Assembly (NCBI GenBank): GCA_024685005.1
Contig: JAIKWF010000099.1
Coordinates: 1 to 64,000, forward strand
Reading direction: 5' to 3'
Length of the DNA: 64,000 bases
From: Lachnospiraceae bacterium
Lineage (GTDB): Bacteria > Bacillota > Clostridia > Lachnospirales > Lachnospiraceae
Shown here: positions 52,644 through 61,398 of the stretch, one piece after another
Layout of the letters: each line of letters opens with the position of its first letter
Position numbering within the stretch: the stretch's first letter is position 1
Notes under the pieces: generated by a model
Told to the model about the DNA's origin: nothing
What the model saw: the letters and a program-made list of their open reading frames with translations, nothing else
Database searches by the model: none
Program-made: the position numbers and the translations under genes

Positions 52644-54516
52644 AACCTATGTGCTGCAGCCTGCAAAAAATCTGCCCGCCGGAAGAGAAGAACGGAAACA
52701 GAAACTGGATCAATATAAACAGTGGATTGAAGAGGCCGGCGGAAGCATCGGAAACCGGAGGGTCAATGATTTCTACTTCGACTACGAGGTAAATGACAAA
52801 GAGATCCTGCTGTGTGGCTTAGGAAAGCATGTACGGGGAAATATGAACTATATCCTGGACGTGCTGAACACCTCACCGGATTTTGAAGGATATACTATTT
52901 ACATACGGACAAAGGAGGCGACCGAGGAGGCAGTGAAAGCCTTTATTGCGGAGCATGGCTGGAAGAGATCCGTAACCCTCGGAGATGATAAGACCACAAT
53001 CTACGATCAGGAGTTGGAGAAGGCAAAATATCTTTTGACGGAGGTGTATTTTTCGGCCTCCTGGATTCGAAGAAACGAACAGGTTTATATCAACATATGG
53101 CATGGAACGCCCCTAAAGAAACTGGGCCTTTCCAAGAACTTTAAAAGCGGCCATAAAAACGGTAATACCCAGGTGAATTTCATTGATGCGGATTATCTTT
53201 TATATCCCAATGACTATACCAAAGTCAACATGCTCTCATCCTACAAGATCGAGCATCTGAGTAAAGCAAAGCGGGTTATGCTGGGATATCCCAGAACCGG
53301 CGGCCTTTTATATCATCAGCAGCATCAGGAGGAAGCAGTTCGGAAAAAGTTAGCGCCTGCTAACGAAAAGCTTTATGCTTTCATGCCTACATGGAAGGAA
53401 TATGTAGAACTGGATGCAATGGTGGAACAGACCAAGCGATTTCTTACAGTAATGGATGAGGGACTGGAAGAGGATGCCATTCTCTATGTAAATCTCCATC
53501 ACAAAGTATCCGATATTTTGGACTACAGCGTCTACAAGCACATCCGGAAATTCCCGGGTGATATGGACAGCTATCAGCTTTTGGCCTATACGGATGCGCT
53601 GATCACCGATTACTCCAGTGTCTTTTTTGATTATCTGGCAACAAAAAAACAGATCATATTATACTGTCCGGATTATAAGGAATACAAGAAAAGAAGGGGA
53701 ACCTATCTGAATCTGATGTCCCTTCCTTTTGATAAATCTAAAACGCCGGAGGGAGTTCTTCGGGCCATTCGCAAAGGAAAGACCTATCACGACGAGGCAG
53801 CGGTAAAGCGTTTTTGCGCCTATGACAGTCCCGAGAATGCAAAAAAACTCTGCGGACTGTTTTTGGGAAAAGAAGAGGGAGTGACCATAGAGGAGGCCCC
53901 AAAGGAGCATGTCCCCAATCTTTTACTTTTTGATCAGACATGCGGAAAAGGTCCCCAGCTTGAGCTTTTGAAAAAGTTTTTCAAAGGCTTTGGTATCAGA
54001 GGCAGGGAGATCTATATCGCCTGCGAAAGAGTATTAGCAGATGAAAACAGGAAGTATGCGTATCCCATGCTCTTTGGAAAGAATGCCATAGGTGTTGAAG
54101 GAGCAATCCACATGTCCGCCCTGGGACGGGCAGCCCTGGATCTTTGCAAAGATGACAAGCTTTCTTTCGAACAAACTATGGAGATCGTAAGCTACGATTA
54201 CAGGGCACATTCAAAGCGGATCTTCGGAAGAGCGGTATTTGACAGGATCCTATTATATGAGATCATCACCATGGACATGCTCTTGACACTTCTGTATACG
54301 GAGGGACAGAAGATCCTGTATGTAACGGATGTCATGATCGAAAAAATGGAAGAAGATCCCATGTTTGTAAAGGCGGCTGCTTATGCGATGCCCTACATGA
54401 GCGGTGTTTTTGCGGCTTCTGAAAAAGCGGCTTCGGCCTTCGAGAAGCTGTGCGGCCAAAGGCCGGCGGAGGTCATCGACCAGCCGGGAAAACTGAAAGC
54501 ACTGCTTCGCTCATAA
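52636..54516 (+). CDS. CDP-glycerol glycerophosphotransferase family protein with extra C-terminal domain
   Basis: The ATG at 52636 is preceded by GGAGGA 6 bases upstream; longer frames upstream lie inside the previous gene. Residues about 60-425 carry the TagF-type catalytic core: NIWHGTPLKKLGLS with the catalytic His, YPRTGG, FMPTWKEY, and TDYSSVFFDYLATKKQIILY. A C-terminal region of about 190 residues (from LLLFDQTCGKGPQLELLKK) is extra and I cannot assign it. At 626 residues it is far longer than a minimal glycerophosphotransferase. One exact palindrome copy lies in the core. It probably works with the preceding enzyme on one polyol-phosphate polymer. Confidence 0.85.
   Translation: MAKTYVLQPAKNLPAGREERKQKLDQYKQWIEEAGGSIGNRRVNDFYFDYEVNDKEILLCGLGKHVRGNMNYILDVLNTSPDFEGYTIYIRTKEATEEAVKAFIAEHGWKRSVTLGDDKTTIYDQELEKAKYLLTEVYFSASWIRRNEQVYINIWHGTPLKKLGLSKNFKSGHKNGNTQVNFIDADYLLYPNDYTKVNMLSSYKIEHLSKAKRVMLGYPRTGGLLYHQQHQEEAVRKKLAPANEKLYAFMPTWKEYVELDAMVEQTKRFLTVMDEGLEEDAILYVNLHHKVSDILDYSVYKHIRKFPGDMDSYQLLAYTDALITDYSSVFFDYLATKKQIILYCPDYKEYKKRRGTYLNLMSLPFDKSKTPEGVLRAIRKGKTYHDEAAVKRFCAYDSPENAKKLCGLFLGKEEGVTIEEAPKEHVPNLLLFDQTCGKGPQLELLKKFFKGFGIRGREIYIACERVLADENRKYAYPMLFGKNAIGVEGAIHMSALGRAALDLCKDDKLSFEQTMEIVSYDYRAHSKRIFGRAVFDRILLYEIITMDMLLTLLYTEGQKILYVTDVMIEKMEEDPMFVKAAAYAMPYMSGVFAASEKAASAFEKLCGQRPAEVIDQPGKLKALLRS
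53349..53364. repeat. GTTAGC-N4-GCTAAC palindrome, copy in TagF-like gene
   Basis: The sequence is GTTAGCGCCTGCTAAC, encoding LAPAN in the same codon phase as the malQ and aminopeptidase copies. Confidence 0.6.
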
Positions 54517-54537
54517 ACGTAAAAAGGGAGATATCAG

Positions 54538-55122
54538 ATGTACCTGATCGCAGGCCTGGGAAATCCGGGCAGAGAATATGAACACACCAGACACAATTGC
54601 GGCTTTGACGTGATCGACATTTTGTCACAGAAGCTGATGATACCGGTTTCCGGCAGAGAGCATAAAGCATTTGTGGGAAAAGGATACTATGAAGGCAACA
54701 AAATCCTTTTGGTAAAGCCTTTAACCTACATGAACAAAAGCGGAGAAAGTTTGCGGGAGCTTACCGACTATTACAACATTGATCCTGAGACGGAGCTCAT
54801 CGTATTGTATGATGATATCGATCTTGATCCCGGACAGCTGCGGATCCGCAAAAGCGGAAGCCCCGGCGGACACAACGGTATGAAGAATATTGTAGCTCTT
54901 CTGGGAACCAGAGATTTTACAAGGGTCCGCATCGGCGTAGGAGCAAAACCTGCGGGATGGGATCTGGCAGATTACGTTCTGGGACATTTTTCGGGACAGG
55001 ACAGAGAAGCTGTTTTGCAGGCCTTTGAGGAAGCTGCAGATGCGGTATTGACCATCCTGACAGAAGGCGCCGATAAGGCCATGAACCGGGTAAACGCAAA
55101 GAAGAAAACAGAAAATGCATAA
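54538..55122 (+). CDS. pth: peptidyl-tRNA hydrolase
   Basis: Pth frees tRNA from peptidyl-tRNAs that drop off the ribosome. The 194-residue protein has GLGNPGREYEHTRHNCGFDVID with the catalytic His, KPLTYMNKSGE with the key Asn, and the SPGGHNGMKNI loop. AAAAGGGAG precedes the ATG. It overlaps mfd by 8 bases. The pth-mfd pairing is common in Firmicutes and supports both calls. Confidence 0.97.
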   Translation: MYLIAGLGNPGREYEHTRHNCGFDVIDILSQKLMIPVSGREHKAFVGKGYYEGNKILLVKPLTYMNKSGESLRELTDYYNIDPETELIVLYDDIDLDPGQLRIRKSGSPGGHNGMKNIVALLGTRDFTRVRIGVGAKPAGWDLADYVLGHFSGQDREAVLQAFEEAADAVLTILTEGADKAMNRVNAKKKTENA

Positions 55123-58100
55123 ACTGACAGAGCCTTTAAAAGAGCTGGCCTTTTACGAACAGGCCGATGAAAAACTGCATAAAGGCAAGAGCGTGGAGAT
55201 CGCGGGGCTGACGGATTCACAGAAAGCCCATGTGATATCCGGGATCTCGCAGGATTACAAAAGCAGGGTGATCTTAACCTACAGTCAGTTGCAGGCAAGA
55301 ACCCTGGCGGAAGATCTGCGCTTTTTTGAGGATAATGTGATCCTTTTCGAAGCCAAGGACTACCTCTTTTTCCAGGCGGATCTGAATGGCAGGGATTCCC
55401 TTCGGGAGCGGATGAACTGCTTTCGCAGGATCATAGAGGGAAGCCCCTGCTATATCGTAACCACCATCGATACCCTCATGGCCCCCATTCAGCCTTTGGA
55501 GGTAATGCTGGATCATACCTTTTCCGTTTCCGTGGGCAGTATCGTGGAAGAGGAAGCGGCTGCCAAAAAGCTGGTACGGATGGGATATGAGAGAAACTAT
55601 CAGGCTCAGGAACCGGGACAGTTTTCCATCCGCGGTGGCATCATCGATATTTTCGATATGACGGAGGATAACCCCATAAGGATCGAGCTTTGGGGGGATG
55701 AGACAGAGAGCATCCGCAGATTTGATGCCCTGTCCCAAAGATCCATCGAGAATCTTACTTCTGTTACCATTTTTCCCGCCACGGAAGTGATCCTGACAAA
55801 GCAGGAAAGAGAAGACGGCTTTCGGGCGATCCTGGAGGATGCGGAAAAATGCGCCGCAGCACTGACGGAACAGGGCAACAGGGAAAAAGGCAGACAGCTC
55901 CGGAAAACCGCAAAGGATCTGATCGAACAGATGCGGGAATTCGGCGTCATGGCCAATCTGGACAGCTACATGGGGTATTTCTGCCCCCAGCTGACAGACT
56001 TTTTGTCCCTGTTTGTAAAAAAAGATCTGCTCCTTGTTTTAGATGAGCCTGCCAGACTTCGGGAGCATTTAAATGCTGTTGAAATGGAATACCGGGACAG
56101 CTATACAGGCAGACTGGAAAAGGGAATGGCCCTTCCCGGTCAGGCCTCTCTTTTGTATGATGCCAAACGGGTAGAGAGCTTTTTGGAAGACAAACGGACA
56201 CTCTGCCTGTCTACATTGGGGCACAGAAGCCGGCACGGCAGTCCGGAGACCATCCTTGGAGCCGACGGAAAAAGCATCGGTTCCTTCCATAACAGTTTCG
56301 AAGTTCTTTCTTCCGATCTGAAAAAATACCATCAGAAAAACTATCGTATCCTGGTGCTTTCACCTTCCCGTACCAGGGCAAGGAGACTGGCAAAAGACAT
56401 TTTTGACCAGCAGCTTCCCGCTTACTATAAAGAAGGACAGCACCTGCCCCAGCCCGGGGAGATTTGCGTTAGCTATGGCTTACTTTCCAAGGGCTTCGAA
56501 TACCCTTCCGCCAGATTGGCAGTCATTACCGAAAGCGACATTTTCGGAAACAGGCACAGAAAGAAACGGACCCATCACCGGTATGAAGGAGAAAAGCTCA
56601 GCTCCCTTTCCCAGCTGAAGGTGGGAGACTATGTGGTCCATGAAGGACACGGCGTTGGAATCTACCGGGGCATCGAGAAGATCGAGCGGGGCGGCGTGAC
56701 CAAGGATTACATGAAGGTGGAATACGGAGACGGCGGAAATCTCTATGTGCCGGCCACCGGTTTTCAGGTGATCATGAAATACGCCGGCAGCGATGCCGAC
56801 AAAAAGCCTAAGCTCAATAAGCTGGGCAGTCAGGAATGGAACCGCACCAAGACCCGTGTCAAGGGAGCAGTGGAACTGGTGGCAAAGGATCTGGTCTCTC
56901 TGTATGCGGAAAGAAACCAGAGACGGGGCTTCCAGTTTGAAAAGGATACGGTCTGGCAAAAAGAGTTTGAGGAGCTGTTCCCCTACGAAGAGACAAATGA
57001 TCAGATCGAAGCCATTGATGCCACCAAAAAAGACATGGAATCCACCAAGATCATGGACCGTCTGATCTGCGGGGATGTGGGATTCGGAAAAACGGAGATC
57101 GCCATTCGCGCAGCTTTTAAAGCCATTCAGGACAATAAACAGGTGGCAGTGCTGGTGCCTACCACGATCCTGGCACAGCAGCACTATGAAACCTTTACCC
57201 AAAGAATGAAGGATTTTCCCGTGACAGTGGTTTTGCTGTCCCGGTTCCTGACAGCGGGGGAAAATAAAAAGAATATAGAAATGCTCAAAAACGGTACGGC
57301 GGATATCGTCATCGGTACCCACAGACTCCTGTCCCAGGATGTTTCCTTTAAGGACCTGGGTCTTTTGGTGGTGGACGAAGAGCAGCGTTTCGGTGTAACC
57401 CACAAAGAAAAGATCAAGAAAATGAAAAACACCGTGGATGTGCTGACTCTTTCCGCAACCCCCATCCCCAGAACCTTGAACATGAGTCTTTCCGGCGTCA
57501 GGGATCTGAGTGTTCTGGAAGAACCTCCGGTGGACCGTATGCCCATTCAGACTTTTGTCATGGAAGAAAATGAGGAAATGGTCCGGGAAGCCATTAACCG
57601 TGAGCTGGCAAGAGGAGGACAGGTGTATTACGTCTACAACAGAGTTGCCACCATTGCGGAAGCGGCGGGGAAGATCCAGGAATTGGTGCCGGATGCGGTT
57701 GTATCCTATGCCCACGGGCAGATGAAGGAAACCCAGCTGGAGCGCATCATGTATGACTTTATCAGAGGCAATATCGACGTTCTGGTTTCCACAACCATTA
57801 TCGAAACGGGACTGGATATCCCCAACGTCAATACCCTCATTGTCCATGATTCCGACCGCATGGGATTGTCCCAGCTTTATCAGCTTCGGGGACGGGTGGG
57901 CAGATCCAACCGGAATGCCTACGCTTTTCTCATGTATAAAAAGGACAAACTTTTAAAGGAAGTGGCGGAAAAGAGACTGGCTGCCATCCGGGAATTTACG
58001 GAGCTGGGAAGCGGCATCCGAATTGCCATGCGGGATCTGGAGATCCGCGGTGCAGGTACCATGCTGGGAAAAGCCCAGAGCGGACATCTGGAAGCGGTGG

Positions 58101-58639
58101 GATACGATCTGTACCTGAAGATGCTTTCCGAGGCGGTAAAAAGTGCCAAAGGAGAGGAGATAAACCAGGAACAGGAGATCACGGCGGAAATGGACGTGGA
58201 TGCTTTTATCCCGGATTCCTATATCGTAAATGAAGAGCAAAAGCTGGAGATTTACAAACGGATCGCAGCTATCGAAACTGCGGAAGAATGCGAAGACATG
58301 AAAGCGGAGCTATCCGACCGGTTCGGCTCCGTTCCGGTTTCCGTTACCAACCTTTTGCGGATCGTGCTCCTTAGAAGCTCCCTGCGGCCCCTTTATGTTA
58401 CGGAGATCAGCGGGAAAAAAGACAGGATCAGTTTTTATATGAACCCCCGTGCCAATATCCGGACGGAAAATATCGCCTTTGTGCTGGATCATTTTCACGG
58501 ACGCCTTCGCCTTGTGACAGGGGCAAAACCCGCCTTTGTACTGGACTTAGAGCCCAAAGGCATCATTCCCTTTGACGAAGAACAATTACTTTCCTCTGCA
58601 GAAGAACTTGCAATGCAGATGCGAATCAGGTTACAATAA
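55115..58639 (+). CDS. mfd: transcription-repair coupling factor
   Basis: Mfd removes RNA polymerase stalled at DNA lesions and recruits UvrA. The 1174-residue protein has the UvrB-like N-terminal part, the RNA-polymerase-interacting module (VGDYVVHEGHGVGIYRGIE, about 500-600), and a RecG-like motor with P-loop LICGDVGFGKTE (about residue 650), VVDEEQRFGV and LSATPIPRTL. The last 150 residues form the UvrA-blocking TRCF C-terminal domain. The length is normal. The start lies inside the end of pth. A palindrome variant lies at 56468-56483. Confidence 0.97.
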   Translation: MHKLTEPLKELAFYEQADEKLHKGKSVEIAGLTDSQKAHVISGISQDYKSRVILTYSQLQARTLAEDLRFFEDNVILFEAKDYLFFQADLNGRDSLRERMNCFRRIIEGSPCYIVTTIDTLMAPIQPLEVMLDHTFSVSVGSIVEEEAAAKKLVRMGYERNYQAQEPGQFSIRGGIIDIFDMTEDNPIRIELWGDETESIRRFDALSQRSIENLTSVTIFPATEVILTKQEREDGFRAILEDAEKCAAALTEQGNREKGRQLRKTAKDLIEQMREFGVMANLDSYMGYFCPQLTDFLSLFVKKDLLLVLDEPARLREHLNAVEMEYRDSYTGRLEKGMALPGQASLLYDAKRVESFLEDKRTLCLSTLGHRSRHGSPETILGADGKSIGSFHNSFEVLSSDLKKYHQKNYRILVLSPSRTRARRLAKDIFDQQLPAYYKEGQHLPQPGEICVSYGLLSKGFEYPSARLAVITESDIFGNRHRKKRTHHRYEGEKLSSLSQLKVGDYVVHEGHGVGIYRGIEKIERGGVTKDYMKVEYGDGGNLYVPATGFQVIMKYAGSDADKKPKLNKLGSQEWNRTKTRVKGAVELVAKDLVSLYAERNQRRGFQFEKDTVWQKEFEELFPYEETNDQIEAIDATKKDMESTKIMDRLICGDVGFGKTEIAIRAAFKAIQDNKQVAVLVPTTILAQQHYETFTQRMKDFPVTVVLLSRFLTAGENKKNIEMLKNGTADIVIGTHRLLSQDVSFKDLGLLVVDEEQRFGVTHKEKIKKMKNTVDVLTLSATPIPRTLNMSLSGVRDLSVLEEPPVDRMPIQTFVMEENEEMVREAINRELARGGQVYYVYNRVATIAEAAGKIQELVPDAVVSYAHGQMKETQLERIMYDFIRGNIDVLVSTTIIETGLDIPNVNTLIVHDSDRMGLSQLYQLRGRVGRSNRNAYAFLMYKKDKLLKEVAEKRLAAIREFTELGSGIRIAMRDLEIRGAGTMLGKAQSGHLEAVGYDLYLKMLSEAVKSAKGEEINQEQEITAEMDVDAFIPDSYIVNEEQKLEIYKRIAAIETAEECEDMKAELSDRFGSVPVSVTNLLRIVLLRSSLRPLYVTEISGKKDRISFYMNPRANIRTENIAFVLDHFHGRLRLVTGAKPAFVLDLEPKGIIPFDEEQLLSSAEELAMQMRIRLQ
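56468..56483. repeat. variant copy of the GTTAGC palindrome in mfd
   Basis: The sequence is GTTAGCTATGGCTTAC, with one mismatch in the right arm identical to that at 17498. Codon phase differs from the exact copies, so protein constraint does not explain it. Confidence 0.5.
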
Positions 58640-58667
58640 AACGATTATGAATTTAGGAGAATGACAC

Positions 58668-60071
58668 ATGAATCATGATTTTGATGCAATGAGCCCCCAG
58701 GAACTGGAAGAAGAAAGAAAGCGTGCCATGCGTCGCAGACGGATCGCAAGAATGCGGGCCGAAAAAAAACGCAAGGAAAATATTCGTAAGATGATCGCTT
58801 TCGGAATACCGGTGGTAGCGGCTCTGGTTATCATGATCTTCGCTTTTTCCGGGCTGTCCGACAAGATTTTCGGTGCCGGCGCCAGGAAAAAATCTGAGGA
58901 ATTTCAGGCACAGGATGCCTATGAAGAAAAAATGAAGGAGATCCGTAAGCTCCCCACTTCAGCCGGTTTCGACTTCACAACCGCTATGGTGATGACGGAG
59001 GAAGAAGGAGCGCAGTTTTTGGAACAGGGCCAGTCGGAATCCGTTTATCTGGTAGGCGTTGGTCAGGCAGCCCAGCTTCGCCAGATGTCGGAAGAAGCCG
59101 TCAGCGGCGTTTTGGGCGGAGGAAATGAGGGCGGTCAGCTTTCACCTTTTATGAGCGGATTTACTTCCAGCCAGCAGGCCTATGATGCCCATAAGACAGA
59201 GAACACTTCCGGTTTTTCCGGAGAAGTTATCAGTGAGTACGGTGTTTTAATGGATGCCCAGACCGGTGAGATCAAAGCGTCCCGAAATCCCAACACCAGA
59301 ATCTCCCCTGCGTCCATGACAAAGGTTTTGACTATCCTGGTGGCAGCAGAGAACCTGCCGGATCCGGATCTGGAAAAAAGGATTCCCATCACTTTGGAAG
59401 TAACGGACTTTTCCTTCAGCAACGACTGCAGCAACGTGGGCTTTGCAGTGGATGAACTGGTAACGGTCCGGGATCTGTTTTACGGAACCATTCTTCCTTC
59501 CGGTGGAGATGCGGCGTATGCGCTGGCCACCTATGTGTCCGGTTCCATGGAAGAGTTCGCGGATCTTATGAATGAAAAACTCAAAGAGCTGGGTCTTTCC
59601 CAGAGCGCCCACTTTACCAACTGCGTGGGACTTTATAATGAAGATCATTACTGCACCATTTACGATATGGCCATCATCATGGATGCGGCTATGCGCAATG
59701 ATTTTTGCCGGGAAGTTCTTTCCGCCCATACCTATACCACGTCCCAGACACCGGAGCATCCGGACGGCATCACCATTTCCAACTGGTTTTTGCGCCGGAT
59801 CGAGGATAAAGACTGCGGCGGACTTGTGGTGGGAGCCAAGACAGGTTACGTGATCCAGTCCAAAAACTGTGCTGTCAGCTATGCCACCGATGCATCGGGT
59901 CATCCCTATATCTGCGCTACCGCAACTTCATCCAGCGGCTGGAAATGTATCTATGATCATGTGGCCATCTATAAGGCTTTCTTCTCCGGCGCCGGATTTG
60001 ATCCTGCTTCCATTGCAGACCACGGAATCGTGGACGGTGAAGCGGAAGAAGACGATGAGCCCATCGAATAA
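58668..60071 (+). CDS. D-alanyl-D-alanine carboxypeptidase-like, atypical SxN motif
   Basis: The 467-residue serine penicillin-binding protein has a basic N-terminal cytosolic segment, a single membrane helix (about residues 45-62) and an extracytoplasmic spacer, then the DacA-type domain. SxxK is S216-M-T-K219 and KTG is at 391-393 (GAKTGYV). The second motif, normally SxN, reads Ser278-Gly-Gly280, so the usual Asn is replaced. Related clostridial proteins are known to vary here, but activity cannot be assumed. It trims or senses pentapeptides outside the membrane. GGAG lies 10 bases before the ATG, close behind mfd. Confidence 0.85.
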   Translation: MNHDFDAMSPQELEEERKRAMRRRRIARMRAEKKRKENIRKMIAFGIPVVAALVIMIFAFSGLSDKIFGAGARKKSEEFQAQDAYEEKMKEIRKLPTSAGFDFTTAMVMTEEEGAQFLEQGQSESVYLVGVGQAAQLRQMSEEAVSGVLGGGNEGGQLSPFMSGFTSSQQAYDAHKTENTSGFSGEVISEYGVLMDAQTGEIKASRNPNTRISPASMTKVLTILVAAENLPDPDLEKRIPITLEVTDFSFSNDCSNVGFAVDELVTVRDLFYGTILPSGGDAAYALATYVSGSMEEFADLMNEKLKELGLSQSAHFTNCVGLYNEDHYCTIYDMAIIMDAAMRNDFCREVLSAHTYTTSQTPEHPDGITISNWFLRRIEDKDCGGLVVGAKTGYVIQSKNCAVSYATDASGHPYICATATSSSGWKCIYDHVAIYKAFFSGAGFDPASIADHGIVDGEAEEDDEPIE

Positions 60072-60077
60072 AAAAGA

Positions 60078-60105
60078 TTGAAAAATCTGTGAAACAATTT
60101 ATAAT
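60078..60105 (+). promoter_or_regulatory. promoter of the FN3 protein pair
   Basis: TTGAAA and TATAAT are 16 bases apart, 54 bases before the start codon. A second TATAAT-like element lies at about 60124. Confidence 0.6.
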
Positions 60106-60158
60106 GGTAATAAGTATGTAACTTTATAATTTATCTGTACATTATGAGGAGGAGAAAA

Positions 60159-61379
60159 ATGAGACAGAGCGCAACAAAGACCTTGCGGTTTTTCGCCGCA
60201 ACACTTGCTGCCATCGCATTTTTATTTGCGTTTGCAGCGGGAACAACGGATGTTAAGGCAGCCGATATTGTAACGGATGTAAAACAGACCGGCGTTACAA
60301 AGAATTCAGTTACCGTAGAGTTTACCGAGATCGGTGCAGATTATTACGGAGGCGTTATTTATTCAGATGCAGCTTGTACAAAAGCGCTCAATAAAACACG
60401 TTCTGCTTCCACCACGCTTACTTTTTCAGGCCTGAATGTAGGCTCTACTTATTGGGTAAAAGTAGGAAACGGAACAGATGCCAACAATTGCTATGGAAAT
60501 GCATCCGATCCCTGTGAAGTGATCACAAAACCTGAGGACATGGGAGTCGTAAGCTTTGTGGGAGCAAGTGATACTGCTGCAACGATTTCCTGGGCGCCTG
60601 TTCAGGGAGCTACAGATTATGCCATCGAGTATCCCGGTGTGGAAAAGCTGATCAGCACCAAAGGCGCTACAAGCTTCCAGCTTCCTTTGACAAATTATAC
60701 CTATGCTTTTGTTCATCCTATCCGTGTAAACTCCAAGGGCGGATATGCAGTTGGAAACTATTCCAGAGTTGCTAATCTGTCTCTCCTGACCACAAAGGTC
60801 GATAAGGACTTTTTCGGAATCACAAATGTCCTGAGCAGCGGAACCTGCTACGTCAGAGTCGGAAACGGTGTATGCGGAAACGGCTTTGAGGTTGAAGGAA
60901 AAGCCGTTAAAGGAAAAGGATCATTCAGTGTCAAGACCGCTAACATAGGCGCAAGCGCTATCGTTAACGCCAAGAATAAAGTTATGTATAAGTATCGTGT
61001 AAGAGCTTACGTAACGCTTTCAAATGGTCAGGTTCAATACGGACAATGGAGTGATTATAAGTATCTCGGCAGCAGTAATGTAAAATGCAGCGCACCTGGC
61101 GACAGAAAAATCAAGGTTACCTGGGGCAAGTGCAAAGGTGTCGGCAGATTTGTGGTAAAGATGTCTACCTCACCTGACGGAAAGTTTACCAAGGTTGCAA
61201 CGGCTAAAGGCAATGCAAAATCTGTTGTGATTGGTAAATACAAAAAGAAACCGCTTGAATACTATAAGACATATTATATAAGAGTATATTATCAGGTTAA
61301 GAAGGGTAAAAAATACGTAGACAGTGATGTTTACAGTGAATACAGCGGACAGATCACACGTTCATACAGATACAGATAG
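60159..61379 (+). CDS. secreted FN3-repeat protein, first of a pair
   Basis: A signal peptide (residues 1-30, ending FAAGTTDVKAAD) leads to a chain of beta-sandwich modules of fibronectin type III character (for example TAATISWAPVQGATDYAIEYP and IKVTWGKCKGVGRFVVKM). Basic and aromatic residues increase toward the C-terminus (YKKKPLEYYKTYYIRVYYQVKKGKK). No catalytic domain or sortase signal is seen. The ATG at 60159 is 5 bases after GGAGGAG; the ATG at 60144 lies inside that ribosome binding site. It likely binds wall or carbohydrate. The base composition is more AT-rich than in neighbouring genes. Confidence 0.72.
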   Translation: MRQSATKTLRFFAATLAAIAFLFAFAAGTTDVKAADIVTDVKQTGVTKNSVTVEFTEIGADYYGGVIYSDAACTKALNKTRSASTTLTFSGLNVGSTYWVKVGNGTDANNCYGNASDPCEVITKPEDMGVVSFVGASDTAATISWAPVQGATDYAIEYPGVEKLISTKGATSFQLPLTNYTYAFVHPIRVNSKGGYAVGNYSRVANLSLLTTKVDKDFFGITNVLSSGTCYVRVGNGVCGNGFEVEGKAVKGKGSFSVKTANIGASAIVNAKNKVMYKYRVRAYVTLSNGQVQYGQWSDYKYLGSSNVKCSAPGDRKIKVTWGKCKGVGRFVVKMSTSPDGKFTKVATAKGNAKSVVIGKYKKKPLEYYKTYYIRVYYQVKKGKKYVDSDVYSEYSGQITRSYRYR

Positions 61380-61398
61380 TTTCCGGGAGTGATATAAA

